Shown here: in pieces, positions 1 to 8,976 of the stretch | Numbering within the stretch: the first letter of the stretch is position 1 | Layout of the letters: every line of letters begins with the position of its first letter | Assembly: GCA_036504995.1 (NCBI GenBank) | Contig: DASXUG010000008.1 | Location: 310,001-374,000 of the forward strand | Direction: 5' to 3' | DNA length: 64,000 nt | DNA from: DASXUG01 sp036504995 | GTDB lineage: Bacteria; Pseudomonadota; Gammaproteobacteria; Burkholderiales; Methylophilaceae | Translations under genes and position numbers: made by a program | Notes under the pieces: model-generated | The model's database searches: none | Told to the model about the DNA's origin: nothing | The model's input: only the letters and a program-made list of their open reading frames with translations

Positions 1-3000
1 CTGCTCACGCAAGATCGCCATTTTGGGGCGCACCCCTTTGGCGAGATAAGGCGCAGCAATATTCTCACTGTAATCAAAAGTCAACTTAGCGTGCAAGCCA
101 GTATCATTTAGATCAAGAATACGGTCATACTCCTGTTGCGCACAAACTGGGTTATCGCGCATCTTTTGCATTTGGTAAGTGGTTTCTGACCACATGCGAT
201 GCAAGGTGGAGCGTAGCTCTGCAAACACAACGTCGCCATGTTGGCGGATAATAATGCCATTATTATCGGGAACAACATCACCAATAATATGCACACAATC
301 AGGTAATAATTGATTGAGACTAGACCAAATATCAGTCGCTTCTGAAGCGCGCACCTGAATCACAGCACCCAATTCTTCGTTATAAAGAACACTAGCGGCA
401 TCGCCTGGTAAGCGGCTGGTTTCGATATCCAAGCCACAACGACCAGCAAATGCCATTTCAACTAGGGTAACAAACAATCCACCATCTGATCGATCATGGT
501 AGGCCAAAATTTTATCTAATCTATTAAGCTTTTGTATGCCTGCAAAAAAAGCTTTTAATGTCTCGGCACTATCCACATCTGGTGCAATATTATCGGTTGC
601 GCCGTAAACTTGGGCTAAGGCAGATCCTCCCATGCGATTTTTACCATTTCCTAAGTCAATTAAAATTAACTTGGTATCTCCAATGGTTTGATCTTGCGTA
701 TCTACACGCAATTGAGGAGTGAGTGTTTTACGCGCATCCGCCGTTGGGGCAAATGCTGTTACTACAAGTGAAATGGGCGATGTAACAGCTTTTTTCTCGC
801 CTTCTGCTTGCATTGAGTAGTCATCCCATACGGTTTTCATCGACATGGAGTCTTTGCCAACTGGGATACTAATGCCCAGTGCAGGACATAACTCCATACC
901 AACGGCTTTAACCGTATCAAACAAAGCCGCATCCTCACCAGCGTGTCCTGCTGGTGCCATCCAGTTAGCAGAGAGTTTTAGCTCTGAAATATCATCAATC
1001 AAACTAGCAGCAATGTTGGTGATTGACTCGCCAATTGCCATGCGGCCTGAGGCAGGGGCATCAATCAATGCTAATGGTGCTTTTTCACCTATAGCAAACG
1101 CCTCACCGCGATAAGTCTGATAACCAGCCAATGTTACTGCTACGTCAGCTACAGGCACCTGCCAAGGGCCGACCATTTGATCACGCGCCACCAAGCCGGT
1201 CACGGAGCGATCACCAATCGTGATTAGAAATGTTTTATCAGCAACGCCGGGTAAACGTAAAACACGCTCTGCCGCTTCTTTTAACTCAATATCTGCAGTA
1301 TCAAACTTAGGTAAACTACGTTCAACATGACTTACATTCCGCGTCATTTTGGGTGGTTTTCCTAGTAGTACAGATAAATCCATATCCACTGGTTTGTTGC
1401 CAAAATGATTATCTTCTACCGCAAGATGACGTTCAGCAGTGGCATAACCAACCACGGCAAAAGGACAACGCTCACGCTCACAAATTTCTTTAAATAGACC
1501 TAAGTTTTCCTGGGATACTGCCATCACATAACGCTCTTGGGCTTCATTGCTCCACAACTCGCGCGGAGACATTCCAGGCTCTTCATTATGCACATTACGC
1601 AGTTGGAATAAGGCACCAACGCCTGCATCATTGACTAGCTCTGGAAATGCGTTAGAAATACCGCCAGCACCCACATCATGAATACTCAAAATCGGGTTAT
1701 CTTCGCCCAATTGCCAGCAACGATCGATGACCTCTTGCGCACGGCGCTCTAACTCAGGGTTGCCACGTTGTACTGAGTCAAAATCCAAGTGCTCAGTATT
1801 CGCACCAGTATCCATGCTGGAAGCTGCACCGCCACCCAAACCAATCAACATGGCTGGACCACCCAATTGAATAAGCGCAGCGCCTGCAGGTATCGGGTTC
1901 TTTTTAGAATGCTGCGCAGAAATATTGCCCACGCCACCTGCCAACATAATTGGCTTATGGTAGCCGCGCATTTCACCATCTGACTCTAACTCAAAGGTTC
2001 TGAAGTACCCAGTGATATTAGGGCGACCAAACTCATTGTTGTATGCGGCACCACCTAGGGGACCATCGATCATGATTTGTAATGCAGATGCAATACGGCT
2101 AGGCTTGCCATAGCTTTCGCCACCATTAACGTTAAGTTCCCACGGCTGTACAAAATCAGGAATGTTAAGATTTGAAACTGAAAAACCAGTCAAACCAGCT
2201 TTAGGTTTTGAGCCACTACCCGTAGCACCTTCATCACGAATTTCGCCACCCGCACCAGTCGCCGCACCAGCAAAGGGGGAAATAGCGGTTGGGTGGTTAT
2301 GTGTTTCCACCTTCATTAAGAAGTGAATTTCCTCTTCAGTAAATTCGTAACGCCCATCTGCTTGTGGGTAAAAACGATTAGTCATCTCACCCTGAACGAT
2401 AGAGGCATTGTCTGAATAAGCCACTACAGTTTTACCTGGGTTGAGCTTGTGTGTGTTGCGGATCATGCCGAACAGTGAATAGTCTTGTTTCTCACCATCA
2501 ATCACCCAATCGGCATTAAAGATTTTGTGGCGACAATGTTCTGAGTTCGCTTGAGCAAACATCATCAACTCTACATCCGTAGGGTTGCGGCCAATTTTCT
2601 GAAAATTCTCAACCAGATAATCTATTTCATCTGGTGACAGTGCCAAGCCCATCTCGCTGTTTGCTTGCGCCAAGGCCGCTTGCCCGCCCGTTAAAATATC
2701 TACAGAGGTTAGTGGCTTAGGCGTATCTTGATGATAAAGTTTTGCTGCAGCCTCTAAATTATCAAATACCGCTTCTGTCATGCGATCATGAATGGTCGCT
2801 TTGACTGCCAGTTTTTCAGCCTCTGTCAATATCTCACCATTATGCGTACTCACATAATAGGCAATACCACGCTCTAAACGCTGAATACTTTCCAAGCCGC
2901 AATGATTGGCAATATCAGTAGCTCGTGACGCCCAAGGTGATATCGTCCCAGGACGTGGAATCACCAAAAACAGCTCCCCCATAGGTTTCTCCTCAACCAT

Positions 3001-3189
3001 TTTGGGGCCGTAAGTGAGAATTTTCTTCAAGACGTCTTGTTGCTCAGCATTCAGTTCTGAGCTTGACCAAGCATAATGCCAAAACTCGGCATAAATATGC
3101 TTGATATTAGGCACTTGTGGACTCAGCGCCTTTAATATCTTGTCTAATCGAAAATTTGAGAGGGCTGCACTGCCACGTAAACTAAGCAT
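1..3189 (-). CDS. purL: Phosphoribosylformylglycinamidine synthase, C-terminus cut by window edge
   Basis: Fourth step of de novo purine synthesis: FGAR plus glutamine and ATP give FGAM in the cytoplasm. The visible 1063 residues cover the N-terminal PurS-like domain (MLSLRGSAALSNFRLD...), the linker and both AIR-synthase-like halves. The ETHNHPT motif near residue 293 is followed by the glycine-rich GAGGEIRDEGATGSG stretch of the active site. The family's large single-chain form is about 1300 residues, so the C-terminal class I glutamine amidotransferase domain lies beyond base 1. The ATG at 3189 gives the usual N-terminus. It is transcribed alone here, 157 bases downstream of the DUF4197 gene. 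The identification is secure. Confidence 0.97.
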   Translation of the reverse strand, partial: MLSLRGSAALSNFRLDKILKALSPQVPNIKHIYAEFWHYAWSSSELNAEQQDVLKKILTYGPKMVEEKPMGELFLVIPRPGTISPWASRATDIANHCGLESIQRLERGIAYYVSTHNGEILTEAEKLAVKATIHDRMTEAVFDNLEAAAKLYHQDTPKPLTSVDILTGGQAALAQANSEMGLALSPDEIDYLVENFQKIGRNPTDVELMMFAQANSEHCRHKIFNADWVIDGEKQDYSLFGMIRNTHKLNPGKTVVAYSDNASIVQGEMTNRFYPQADGRYEFTEEEIHFLMKVETHNHPTAISPFAGAATGAGGEIRDEGATGSGSKPKAGLTGFSVSNLNIPDFVQPWELNVNGGESYGKPSRIASALQIMIDGPLGGAAYNNEFGRPNITGYFRTFELESDGEMRGYHKPIMLAGGVGNISAQHSKKNPIPAGAALIQLGGPAMLIGLGGGAASSMDTGANTEHLDFDSVQRGNPELERRAQEVIDRCWQLGEDNPILSIHDVGAGGISNAFPELVNDAGVGALFQLRNVHNEEPGMSPRELWSNEAQERYVMAVSQENLGLFKEICERERCPFAVVGYATAERHLAVEDNHFGNKPVDMDLSVLLGKPPKMTRNVSHVERSLPKFDTADIELKEAAERVLRLPGVADKTFLITIGDRSVTGLVARDQMVGPWQVPVADVAVTLAGYQTYRGEAFAIGEKAPLALIDAPASGRMAIGESITNIAASLIDDISELKLSANWMAPAGHAGEDAALFDTVKAVGMELCPALGISIPVGKDSMSMKTVWDDYSMQAEGEKKAVTSPISLVVTAFAPTADARKTLTPQLRVDTQDQTIGDTKLILIDLGNGKNRMGGSALAQVYGATDNIAPDVDSAETLKAFFAGIQKLNRLDKILAYHDRSDGGLFVTLVEMAFAGRCGLDIETSRLPGDAASVLYNEELGAVIQVRASEATDIWSSLNQLLPDCVHIIGDVVPDNNGIIIRQHGDVVFAELRSTLHRMWSETTYQMQKMRDNPVCAQQEYDRILDLNDTGLHAKLTFDYSENIAAPYLAKGVRPKMAILREQ

Positions 3190-3263
3190 AGGAAAAATAT
3201 TTGATTTAAAAACGCAATTTTACCCGAAATCAGGCAAAACGATTCTGAAAGTTTTTAGATCAT

Positions 3264-3306
3264 CATGCATTTACCTCAAAATAAAAGCTGATGGGGTAAA
3301 TGCATG
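3264..3306. repeat. 12-bp perfect inverted repeat (stem-loop) between DUF4197 gene and purL
   Basis: The arms CATGCATTTACC (3264-3275) and GGTAAATGCATG (3295-3306) are perfectly complementary around a 19-base loop. The structure lies just after the DUF4197 stop and 75 bases before the purL start. It has no run of T on either side, so it is a weak candidate for an intrinsic terminator. It could instead stabilise the 3' end of the DUF4197 mRNA or be an operator for purL. Confidence 0.6.
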
Positions 3307-3346
3307 TAGCTTATTATTAAGAAGCCCAGCAATACCGAGCAATCAA

Positions 3347-4030
3347 TTAGTTACCCAAGGAACCAAATACCTTCTTAATTAAGCTGCTCGCCTGTCCAAC
3401 GGGATCTTTGCGAATCGCTTTTTCTTCTTCTGCCATCATTAGATAAACACCATCCAGCGCTTTATTGGTAACGTACTGCTCTAAATTTGCTTGGTCTTTG
3501 TTCACTAGACCATATTGGCTGCCCATTTCAGCGAACTTGTTGTATTGCTGAGCCAATTGCACATCTTGCGTGGTCTTTTTGACAATAGGTAAAAACTTAG
3601 CACTCATCGCGCTTGAAGTGGTCTTTTTGAAATATTGTGTTGCTGCATCATCGCCACCCGTCAAAATTGATTTTGCGTCAGCCAAACTCATTTTCTTAAC
3701 AGAATCGATCAAAAGCGTTTTCGCCTCTGGTACAGCCTCTTCTGCAGCGCGGTTCATCTTCAGCACCAAATCATCAGCCTGCTTACCCATACCAAACATG
3801 CGCATGGCTTTTTCAGCTTTTTGCATGGTTGCTGGCAGTGGAATTTTTACTTGTGGGTTGCCAAAAAAACCATCAGTAGCACCAAGTTTAGATACGGCAT
3901 TTTGCGCAGCAACAACCAAGGCTTCTTTTAAGCCACCACTAGCTTCTTTGTTGGTTAAATCGCTGACATCTAGTGCATAAGCGGTAGTGGCAACAAAAGT
4001 AAAAGTGATAGCAGCGGTTAGCTTGCGCAT
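3347..4030 (-). CDS. Secreted DUF4197 family protein
   Basis: The 227-residue product starts with a clear signal peptide (MRKLTAAITFTFVATTAYA, cleavage after AYA), so it is probably periplasmic. The remainder is mostly alpha-helical, with the DUF4197 pattern LKEALVVAAQNAVSKLG near residue 35 and GGDDAATQYFKKTTS in the middle. No catalytic motif is visible and the family has no established function. I chose the ATG at 4030 over an upstream in-frame ATG at 4087 because AAGGAG sits at the right distance and the signal peptide starts there. The gene begins only 26 bases after the glgP terminator, so it may depend on readthrough or on a promoter inside the glgP 3' end. Confidence 0.85.
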   Translation of the reverse strand: MRKLTAAITFTFVATTAYALDVSDLTNKEASGGLKEALVVAAQNAVSKLGATDGFFGNPQVKIPLPATMQKAEKAMRMFGMGKQADDLVLKMNRAAEEAVPEAKTLLIDSVKKMSLADAKSILTGGDDAATQYFKKTTSSAMSAKFLPIVKKTTQDVQLAQQYNKFAEMGSQYGLVNKDQANLEQYVTNKALDGVYLMMAEEEKAIRKDPVGQASSLIKKVFGSLGN

Positions 4031-4056
4031 AGGGAATCTCCTTAAATCATTGGTAT

Positions 4057-4107
4057 AAAAAAAGTTGCATATCGCCAGTCTACTCAAAGACTAACAATAT
4101 GCAACTT
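4057..4107 (-). terminator. Intrinsic terminator of glgP
   Basis: Read on the minus strand, an 11-bp perfect stem (AAGTTGCATAT / ATATGCAACTT) has a small inner AGTC/GACT stem in its 24-base loop. It runs directly into seven T residues (4057-4063 on the plus strand are A). It starts 31 bases after the glgP stop codon and ends 26 bases before the DUF4197 ATG. Confidence 0.88.
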
Positions 4108-4137
4108 GATTAAACTACAAAATAAAATGATTAACGT

Positions 4138-6612
4138 TTATTTACGATTCACTGGGTCTGTATTCCAAATATTTTTAGCGTATTCACCAATCGTGCGGTC
4201 ACTTGAAAACTTACTCATTCTTGCCACATTCAGAATGGCTCGACGTGACCATTCTTCTTGATCTTTGTATAACTCACCAACGGCATCTTGCGTTGCAATA
4301 TAGCTTGCATAGTCAGCCAATAGTAAATAATTGTCACCCTTATGTAGTAAATTATCAAAAATTGCTTGGTAGCGATCTGGCTCTTCTACTGAGAAGAAGC
4401 CGCTGGCAATCATGTCTAATACTTGCTTAAGCTCTGCATTGTCGTGGTAGTAATCCCATGGGTTGTAACCATTCGCTTTAGTTTCTGCAACCTCAGGTGT
4501 GGTAAGACCAAAAATAAAGATATTGTCATCGCCAACCTCTTCTTTAATTTCAACGTTTGCACCATCAAGCGTACCAATAGTCAATGCGCCATTCAGCGCC
4601 ATTTTCATGTTACCCGTGCCTGAAGCTTCCGTACCTGCGGTTGAAATTTGTTCTGATAAATCACTTCCTGGGAATAAAAACTCAGCCGCTGAGACTTCGT
4701 AGTTGGGGTAATACACGAGTTTCAATTTATCGCCCACTGCTGGGTCCTCATTAACAATCGCAGCTACATCATTGATTAATCGAATAATTTGCTTCGCCAT
4801 CCAATAGCCTGGTGCTGCTTTACCGCCAAAAATCACCACGCGTGGCGTAACATCTGCCACTTTGCCTGAGCGAATGCGATTGTATAAAGTAATGACGTGC
4901 AATACATTTAGCAACTGTCGTTTGTATTCGTGAATACGTTTGATTTGTACATCAAACAAGCTATCAGGGTTCAATTTGATCCCTGTAAGTAATTCTATTT
5001 TATTGGCTAAGCGCACCTTGTTGCCACGTTTGATAGCGCGGAAAGTTTTACGGAACTCTGCATCACTGGCTAATGGTTCAATGTTTTTAATCAAGGTAAG
5101 GTCTTTCTGGAAGCCCTCACCTACAACTGTTGCAATTAATTTTGTTAACTCAGGGTTACATTGGTTAAGCCAGCGACGAGGCGTAATACCGTTGGTCACA
5201 TTAATAAACTTACCTGGATAAATACGGTTAAAGTCATAGAACAAAGTATCTTTAAGTAATTGACTGTGCAACTCTGCTACACCGTTAACAGTATGACTAC
5301 CCACAATTGCCAGATGCGCCATACGCACACGACGACCATGTGTCTCATCAATGATTGAAACACGTGATAGTAAATCTGTGTCTCCAGGGAAATGGTGATT
5401 CACCATATGCAAGAATTCATGGTTAATTTTGTAAATAATACCCAGATGGCGAGGTAGCAACTGGCTAAATAAATCTACACTCCATGTTTCAAGCGCCTCA
5501 GGCATTAGGGTGTGGTTGGTGTAAGCAAATATTTTAGTCACTAAACTCCATGCGTGATCCCATTTGAGACAACGCACATCGACTAGTTGATACATCATCT
5601 CCGCCACTGCGATTGCTGGATGGGTGTCGTTTAATTGAATCGCAATTTTTTCTGGTAACAAATTCCAATCAGAATGCTTGAATGTAAAACGATGCAAAAT
5701 GTCTTGGATAGAAGCCGAAACAAAGAAGTATTGTTGTTTGAGTCGCAACTCACGACCAGAGGCAGAGGAGTCATTTGGGTACAAGACTTTACTGATGGTT
5801 TCTGAGCCGTGTCTGTCTTCTACTGCACGCTCATAATTACCATCGTTAAAATGACGTAAATCGAACTCTTTAGTCGCTTTTGCTGACCATAAGCGTAAAT
5901 TATTGACGGTTGCTGTGCCATAACCTGGAATCGGCACATCATAGGCCATAGCAACCACATTTTCCATATCCACCCAGCGAGCGCGTATGCCGTTCTCTGT
6001 TTCGTACTCGACTACCTTACCGAAAAAGTTAACGGTGTAGGTCGTCTCTGGGCGTTGGAATTCCCATATATTGCCGTATCGTAGCCAGTTGTCAGGATTT
6101 TCAATCTGTTGGCCATTAATAATTGACTGCTTAAACATCCCATATTCATAACGAATGCCGTAACCAGTACCAGGGATATCCATGGTCGCCATAGAATCTA
6201 AGAAACAAGCCGCTAAGCGACCAAGACCACCATTACCCAAAGCAGCATCTGGCTCCATCTCTACCACTTTTTCAAGCTCAAGCCCAAGCGTATTCAGGCC
6301 CTCACTCAACTCATCTTTCATGCCCAAATTTAGTGCGGCATTAGAGAGCATACGCCCAATTAAGAACTCTAAAGAAAGATAGTAAACGCGTTTAGGGTCA
6401 TTTTCTAAATAAGCTTCTACAGTTTTAATCCAACGCTCAATTACATGATCACGTACCACATAAGCTGAGGATGAGTACCAATCACGAGGCGTTGCCACTA
6501 CGGCTGTTTTAAACTGGGAGTACATCAAGTGATTACTTAATGCTTCGGGTACAGGCGTCTTACCTGTAATGATAGGGGTTGCTTCGATCTTTTTACTTTT
6601 CGGACTGGTCAT
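4138..6612 (-). CDS. glgP: Glycogen/starch/maltodextrin phosphorylase
   Basis: A GT35 phosphorylase of 824 residues, close to the family's usual 800-850. It releases glucose-1-phosphate from alpha-1,4-glucans using pyridoxal phosphate in the cytoplasm. The N-terminal half contains the RVYYLSLEFLIGR and LGNGGLGRLAACF signatures. The PLP-binding lysine is Lys670 in the GTGNMKMALNGAL motif. No other glycogen gene (glgA, B, C) lies in the window. The ATG at 6612 is preceded by AGGA about ten bases upstream. The gene is monocistronic, with 350 non-coding bases upstream and a strong terminator downstream. Confidence 0.97.
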   Translation of the reverse strand: MTSPKSKKIEATPIITGKTPVPEALSNHLMYSQFKTAVVATPRDWYSSSAYVVRDHVIERWIKTVEAYLENDPKRVYYLSLEFLIGRMLSNAALNLGMKDELSEGLNTLGLELEKVVEMEPDAALGNGGLGRLAACFLDSMATMDIPGTGYGIRYEYGMFKQSIINGQQIENPDNWLRYGNIWEFQRPETTYTVNFFGKVVEYETENGIRARWVDMENVVAMAYDVPIPGYGTATVNNLRLWSAKATKEFDLRHFNDGNYERAVEDRHGSETISKVLYPNDSSASGRELRLKQQYFFVSASIQDILHRFTFKHSDWNLLPEKIAIQLNDTHPAIAVAEMMYQLVDVRCLKWDHAWSLVTKIFAYTNHTLMPEALETWSVDLFSQLLPRHLGIIYKINHEFLHMVNHHFPGDTDLLSRVSIIDETHGRRVRMAHLAIVGSHTVNGVAELHSQLLKDTLFYDFNRIYPGKFINVTNGITPRRWLNQCNPELTKLIATVVGEGFQKDLTLIKNIEPLASDAEFRKTFRAIKRGNKVRLANKIELLTGIKLNPDSLFDVQIKRIHEYKRQLLNVLHVITLYNRIRSGKVADVTPRVVIFGGKAAPGYWMAKQIIRLINDVAAIVNEDPAVGDKLKLVYYPNYEVSAAEFLFPGSDLSEQISTAGTEASGTGNMKMALNGALTIGTLDGANVEIKEEVGDDNIFIFGLTTPEVAETKANGYNPWDYYHDNAELKQVLDMIASGFFSVEEPDRYQAIFDNLLHKGDNYLLLADYASYIATQDAVGELYKDQEEWSRRAILNVARMSKFSSDRTIGEYAKNIWNTDPVNRK

Positions 6613-6842
6613 GGTCGTTATTTTCCTAAACAGATTTAAGTAATCAACAGATGTATTTGCATCTTACACATAATAAGAACAACACAATGCAAATTCGCAC
6701 ATAAGGTACGTTGTACTCATTTAATTAGAATTGTCTGTAATTCAAAACTAGCAAAAATTAAGCCTAAATCTTAATGGAGATACAAAGACACGACCAATGG
6801 TGCTTTATTAAAAGCAACATTTTTTGTCACTACGAACGAAAC
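6613..6842. other. Non-coding stretch upstream of glgP
   Basis: This is the larger part of the 350-base gap between htpG and glgP (both minus). It is AT-rich and must contain the glgP promoter, but I could not single out one convincing -35/-10 pair. No reading frame in it looks like a protein. Confidence 0.5.
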
Positions 6843-6889
6843 AAGGTCAGGTTTCATTAAGTTGATGCAACCTAATAAAACCTGACCTT
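6843..6889 (-). terminator. Probable terminator stem-loop downstream of htpG
   Basis: The arms AAGGTCAGGTTT (6843-6854) and AAACCTGACCTT (6878-6889) pair perfectly over 12 bp. Four more base pairs follow after one mismatch, leaving a loop of about 13 bases. On the minus strand the stem is followed by TTGTTTCG, a weak T tract. It lies about 75 bases after the htpG stop. The stability is clear; the terminator role is inferred. Confidence 0.65.
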
Positions 6890-6962
6890 TGTCAATTAAG
6901 TTATGGCAATCAACACAACCATCACTTACGGTTGCCAACTGCACATAATTTACTATTTTAAA

Positions 6963-8849
6963 TTAAATAATCAAGCTATTCATACGCTTCACAAAACTTG
7001 CAGGGTCATCTAGCTGACCGCCTTCAGCCAGTAGGGCTTGATCAAATAACAAATGGGCCAAATCATCAAATTTAGCAGTGTCTGACTCAGCTTTAATACG
7101 ACCAACTAATCGATGTTCTGGGTTAATTTCCAGCGTAGGTTTGCTTTCAGGCGTTTTTTGACCGGCAGCTTTAAGCATGCGCTCTAAATTACCAGACAAA
7201 TCATTTTCGCCTGCTACCAAGCAAGCAGGCGAATCAGTTAGTCGGTGTGTTACGCGCACCTCTTTTACTTTATCACCCAATGTTTTACTTATTTTTCCAA
7301 TCAAGTCTTTTGCTTCGTCTTCAACTTTCTTTTGCGCTTCTTTTTCAGCTTCATCTTCAAGCTTACCTAAATCCAAATCGCCTTTAGCAACAGACTGTAG
7401 TTTTTTGCCTTCAAACTCAGTCAGGCTGCCAAGCATCCACTCATCTACACGATCTGAAAGCAATAATACCTCAATGCCTTTTTTGCGGAAAATTTCCAAA
7501 TGCGGGCTGTGTTTAGCGGCTGCAAAACTATCCGCTGTGATGTAGTAGATTGCTTCTTGGCCTTCTTTCATGCGACCAATATAGTCTTTGAATGAAACCA
7601 CTTGCGCATCTGTATCCAAGTTAGTGGAGGCGAACCGCAACAAGCTGGCGATTTTTTCTTTGTTCGCAAAATCTTCGCCAGGGCCTTCTTTCAACACTTT
7701 GCCAAACTCGTTCCAAAAGCTATTGTATTCCTCCACTTTGTTTTCAGCTAAGTCTTCCAGCAAACCCAGCACCTTTTTCACTGAGCCAGCTTTAATCGCG
7801 TCAATATCCTTGCTGTGTTGCAAAATTTCACGCGATACATTCAATGGTAAATCAGCTGAATCAATCACGCCGCGCACAAATCGTAGATATTGAGGCATAA
7901 GCTTTTCAGCATCTTCCATAATAAACACGCGCTTCACGTATAGCTTGATGCCATGACGACGCTCGCGGTCGTACAAATCAAATGGAGCTTTTGTCGGCAA
8001 ATATAGTAGTGAAATATACTCTTGTTTGCCTTCGACACGATTGTGACTCCAAGCTAACGGATCTTCAAAGTCATGAGACACATGCTTGTAAAACTCTTTG
8101 TACTCTTCGTCAGTCACATCATTTTTACTGCGTGCCCACAATGCTGAAGCTTTGTTTACCGCTTCATCTTCATCCGTTGGAACTTGCTCACCATCCTTCC
8201 ACTCCGTTTTTTTCATGATAATTGGCAAAGTGATATGGTCTGAATATTTGCGGATAATTGATTTGAGCTTCCAATCATTTAGAAACTCATCTTCGCCCTC
8301 ACGCAAATGCATGACTATTTCAGTACCACGGGTTGTTTTATCTGCTGGCTCTAAAGTAAAGTCACCTTCGCCCTTGGACTCCCATTTGACCGCCTCAGTC
8401 GCCCCTGCACGTAAAGTAGTTAAGCTAACTTTATCGGCAATAATAAACGCTGAGTAAAAGCCCACACCGAACTGCCCAATCAAGTTGGCATCTTTAGCTT
8501 GATCGCCTGAGAGCGCGTTAAAAAATTCACGTGTACCTGACTTAGCAATCGTACCAATATTATCAATCACCTCTTGGCGACTCATGCCGATACCATTATC
8601 GGTAATAGTCAGCGTACGTGCATCTTTGTCAAACGCCACGCGAATTTTGAGCTCTGAATCATTACCGTACAAAGCATTGTTTGATAGCGCTTCAAAACGT
8701 AACTTATCTGATGCATCTGATGCGTTAGAAATTAACTCACGCAATACAATTTCTTTGTTACTGTATAGCGAGTGAATCATTAACTGCAGTAGTTGCTTAA
8801 CTTCTGCTTGAAAGCCTAGGGTTTCTTTTTGAACTGTAGATGTTGTCAT
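6963..8849 (-). CDS. htpG: Molecular chaperone HtpG (Hsp90)
   Basis: A cytoplasmic Hsp90 ATPase of 628 residues. The N-terminal GHKL ATP-binding domain shows the ELISNASDASDKLR helix, DNGIGM and GQFGVGFYSAF motifs. The middle and C-terminal dimerisation domains follow in normal order. The ATG at 8849 is chosen because GGAGG lies directly upstream and MTTSTVQKETLGFQAEV matches family N-termini; a longer in-frame start at 8903 would fall inside the promoter. A sigma-32-type promoter lies 35 bases upstream, so heat-shock control is likely. It is divergent from prfC. Confidence 0.97.
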   Translation of the reverse strand: MTTSTVQKETLGFQAEVKQLLQLMIHSLYSNKEIVLRELISNASDASDKLRFEALSNNALYGNDSELKIRVAFDKDARTLTITDNGIGMSRQEVIDNIGTIAKSGTREFFNALSGDQAKDANLIGQFGVGFYSAFIIADKVSLTTLRAGATEAVKWESKGEGDFTLEPADKTTRGTEIVMHLREGEDEFLNDWKLKSIIRKYSDHITLPIIMKKTEWKDGEQVPTDEDEAVNKASALWARSKNDVTDEEYKEFYKHVSHDFEDPLAWSHNRVEGKQEYISLLYLPTKAPFDLYDRERRHGIKLYVKRVFIMEDAEKLMPQYLRFVRGVIDSADLPLNVSREILQHSKDIDAIKAGSVKKVLGLLEDLAENKVEEYNSFWNEFGKVLKEGPGEDFANKEKIASLLRFASTNLDTDAQVVSFKDYIGRMKEGQEAIYYITADSFAAAKHSPHLEIFRKKGIEVLLLSDRVDEWMLGSLTEFEGKKLQSVAKGDLDLGKLEDEAEKEAQKKVEDEAKDLIGKISKTLGDKVKEVRVTHRLTDSPACLVAGENDLSGNLERMLKAAGQKTPESKPTLEINPEHRLVGRIKAESDTAKFDDLAHLLFDQALLAEGGQLDDPASFVKRMNSLII

Positions 8850-8883
8850 GGTTATCCTCCATTTTTGGTTAAAACTGTTGCTT

Positions 8884-8911
8884 AAGTGGGGATGCAAGTG
8901 CAAATTTCAAG
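8884..8911 (-). promoter_or_regulatory. Heat-shock (sigma-32) promoter of htpG
   Basis: On the minus strand the -35 element CTTGAAA (8905-8911) and the -10 element CCCCACTT (8884-8891) are separated by 13 bases. The known sigma-32 consensus is CTTGAAA-N13-15-CCCCATNT, so this is one mismatch away. It sits 35 bases upstream of the htpG ATG. Confidence 0.85.
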
Positions 8912-8939
8912 AGCAAATTTAGAGCCTAGTCATAATTCA

Positions 8940-8958
8940 GGTAAAATGGCGTTTTACC
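8940..8958 (+). promoter_or_regulatory. Palindrome overlapping a possible -10 box upstream of prfC
   Basis: GGTAAAA-TGGCG-TTTTACC is a perfect 7-bp inverted repeat 18 bases upstream of the prfC ATG. It contains TAAAAT (8942-8947), which could serve as a -10 element, and no clear Shine-Dalgarno follows. It could be an operator or an mRNA hairpin near the start; the function is not established. Confidence 0.4.
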
Positions 8959-8976
8959 AAATTAAACAGAAAACCC

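Noticed and set aside
3570..3980. 136-codon plus-strand frame opposite the DUF4197 gene
   Set aside because: The opposite strand encodes a protein with signal peptide and ribosome site; this is its antisense shadow.
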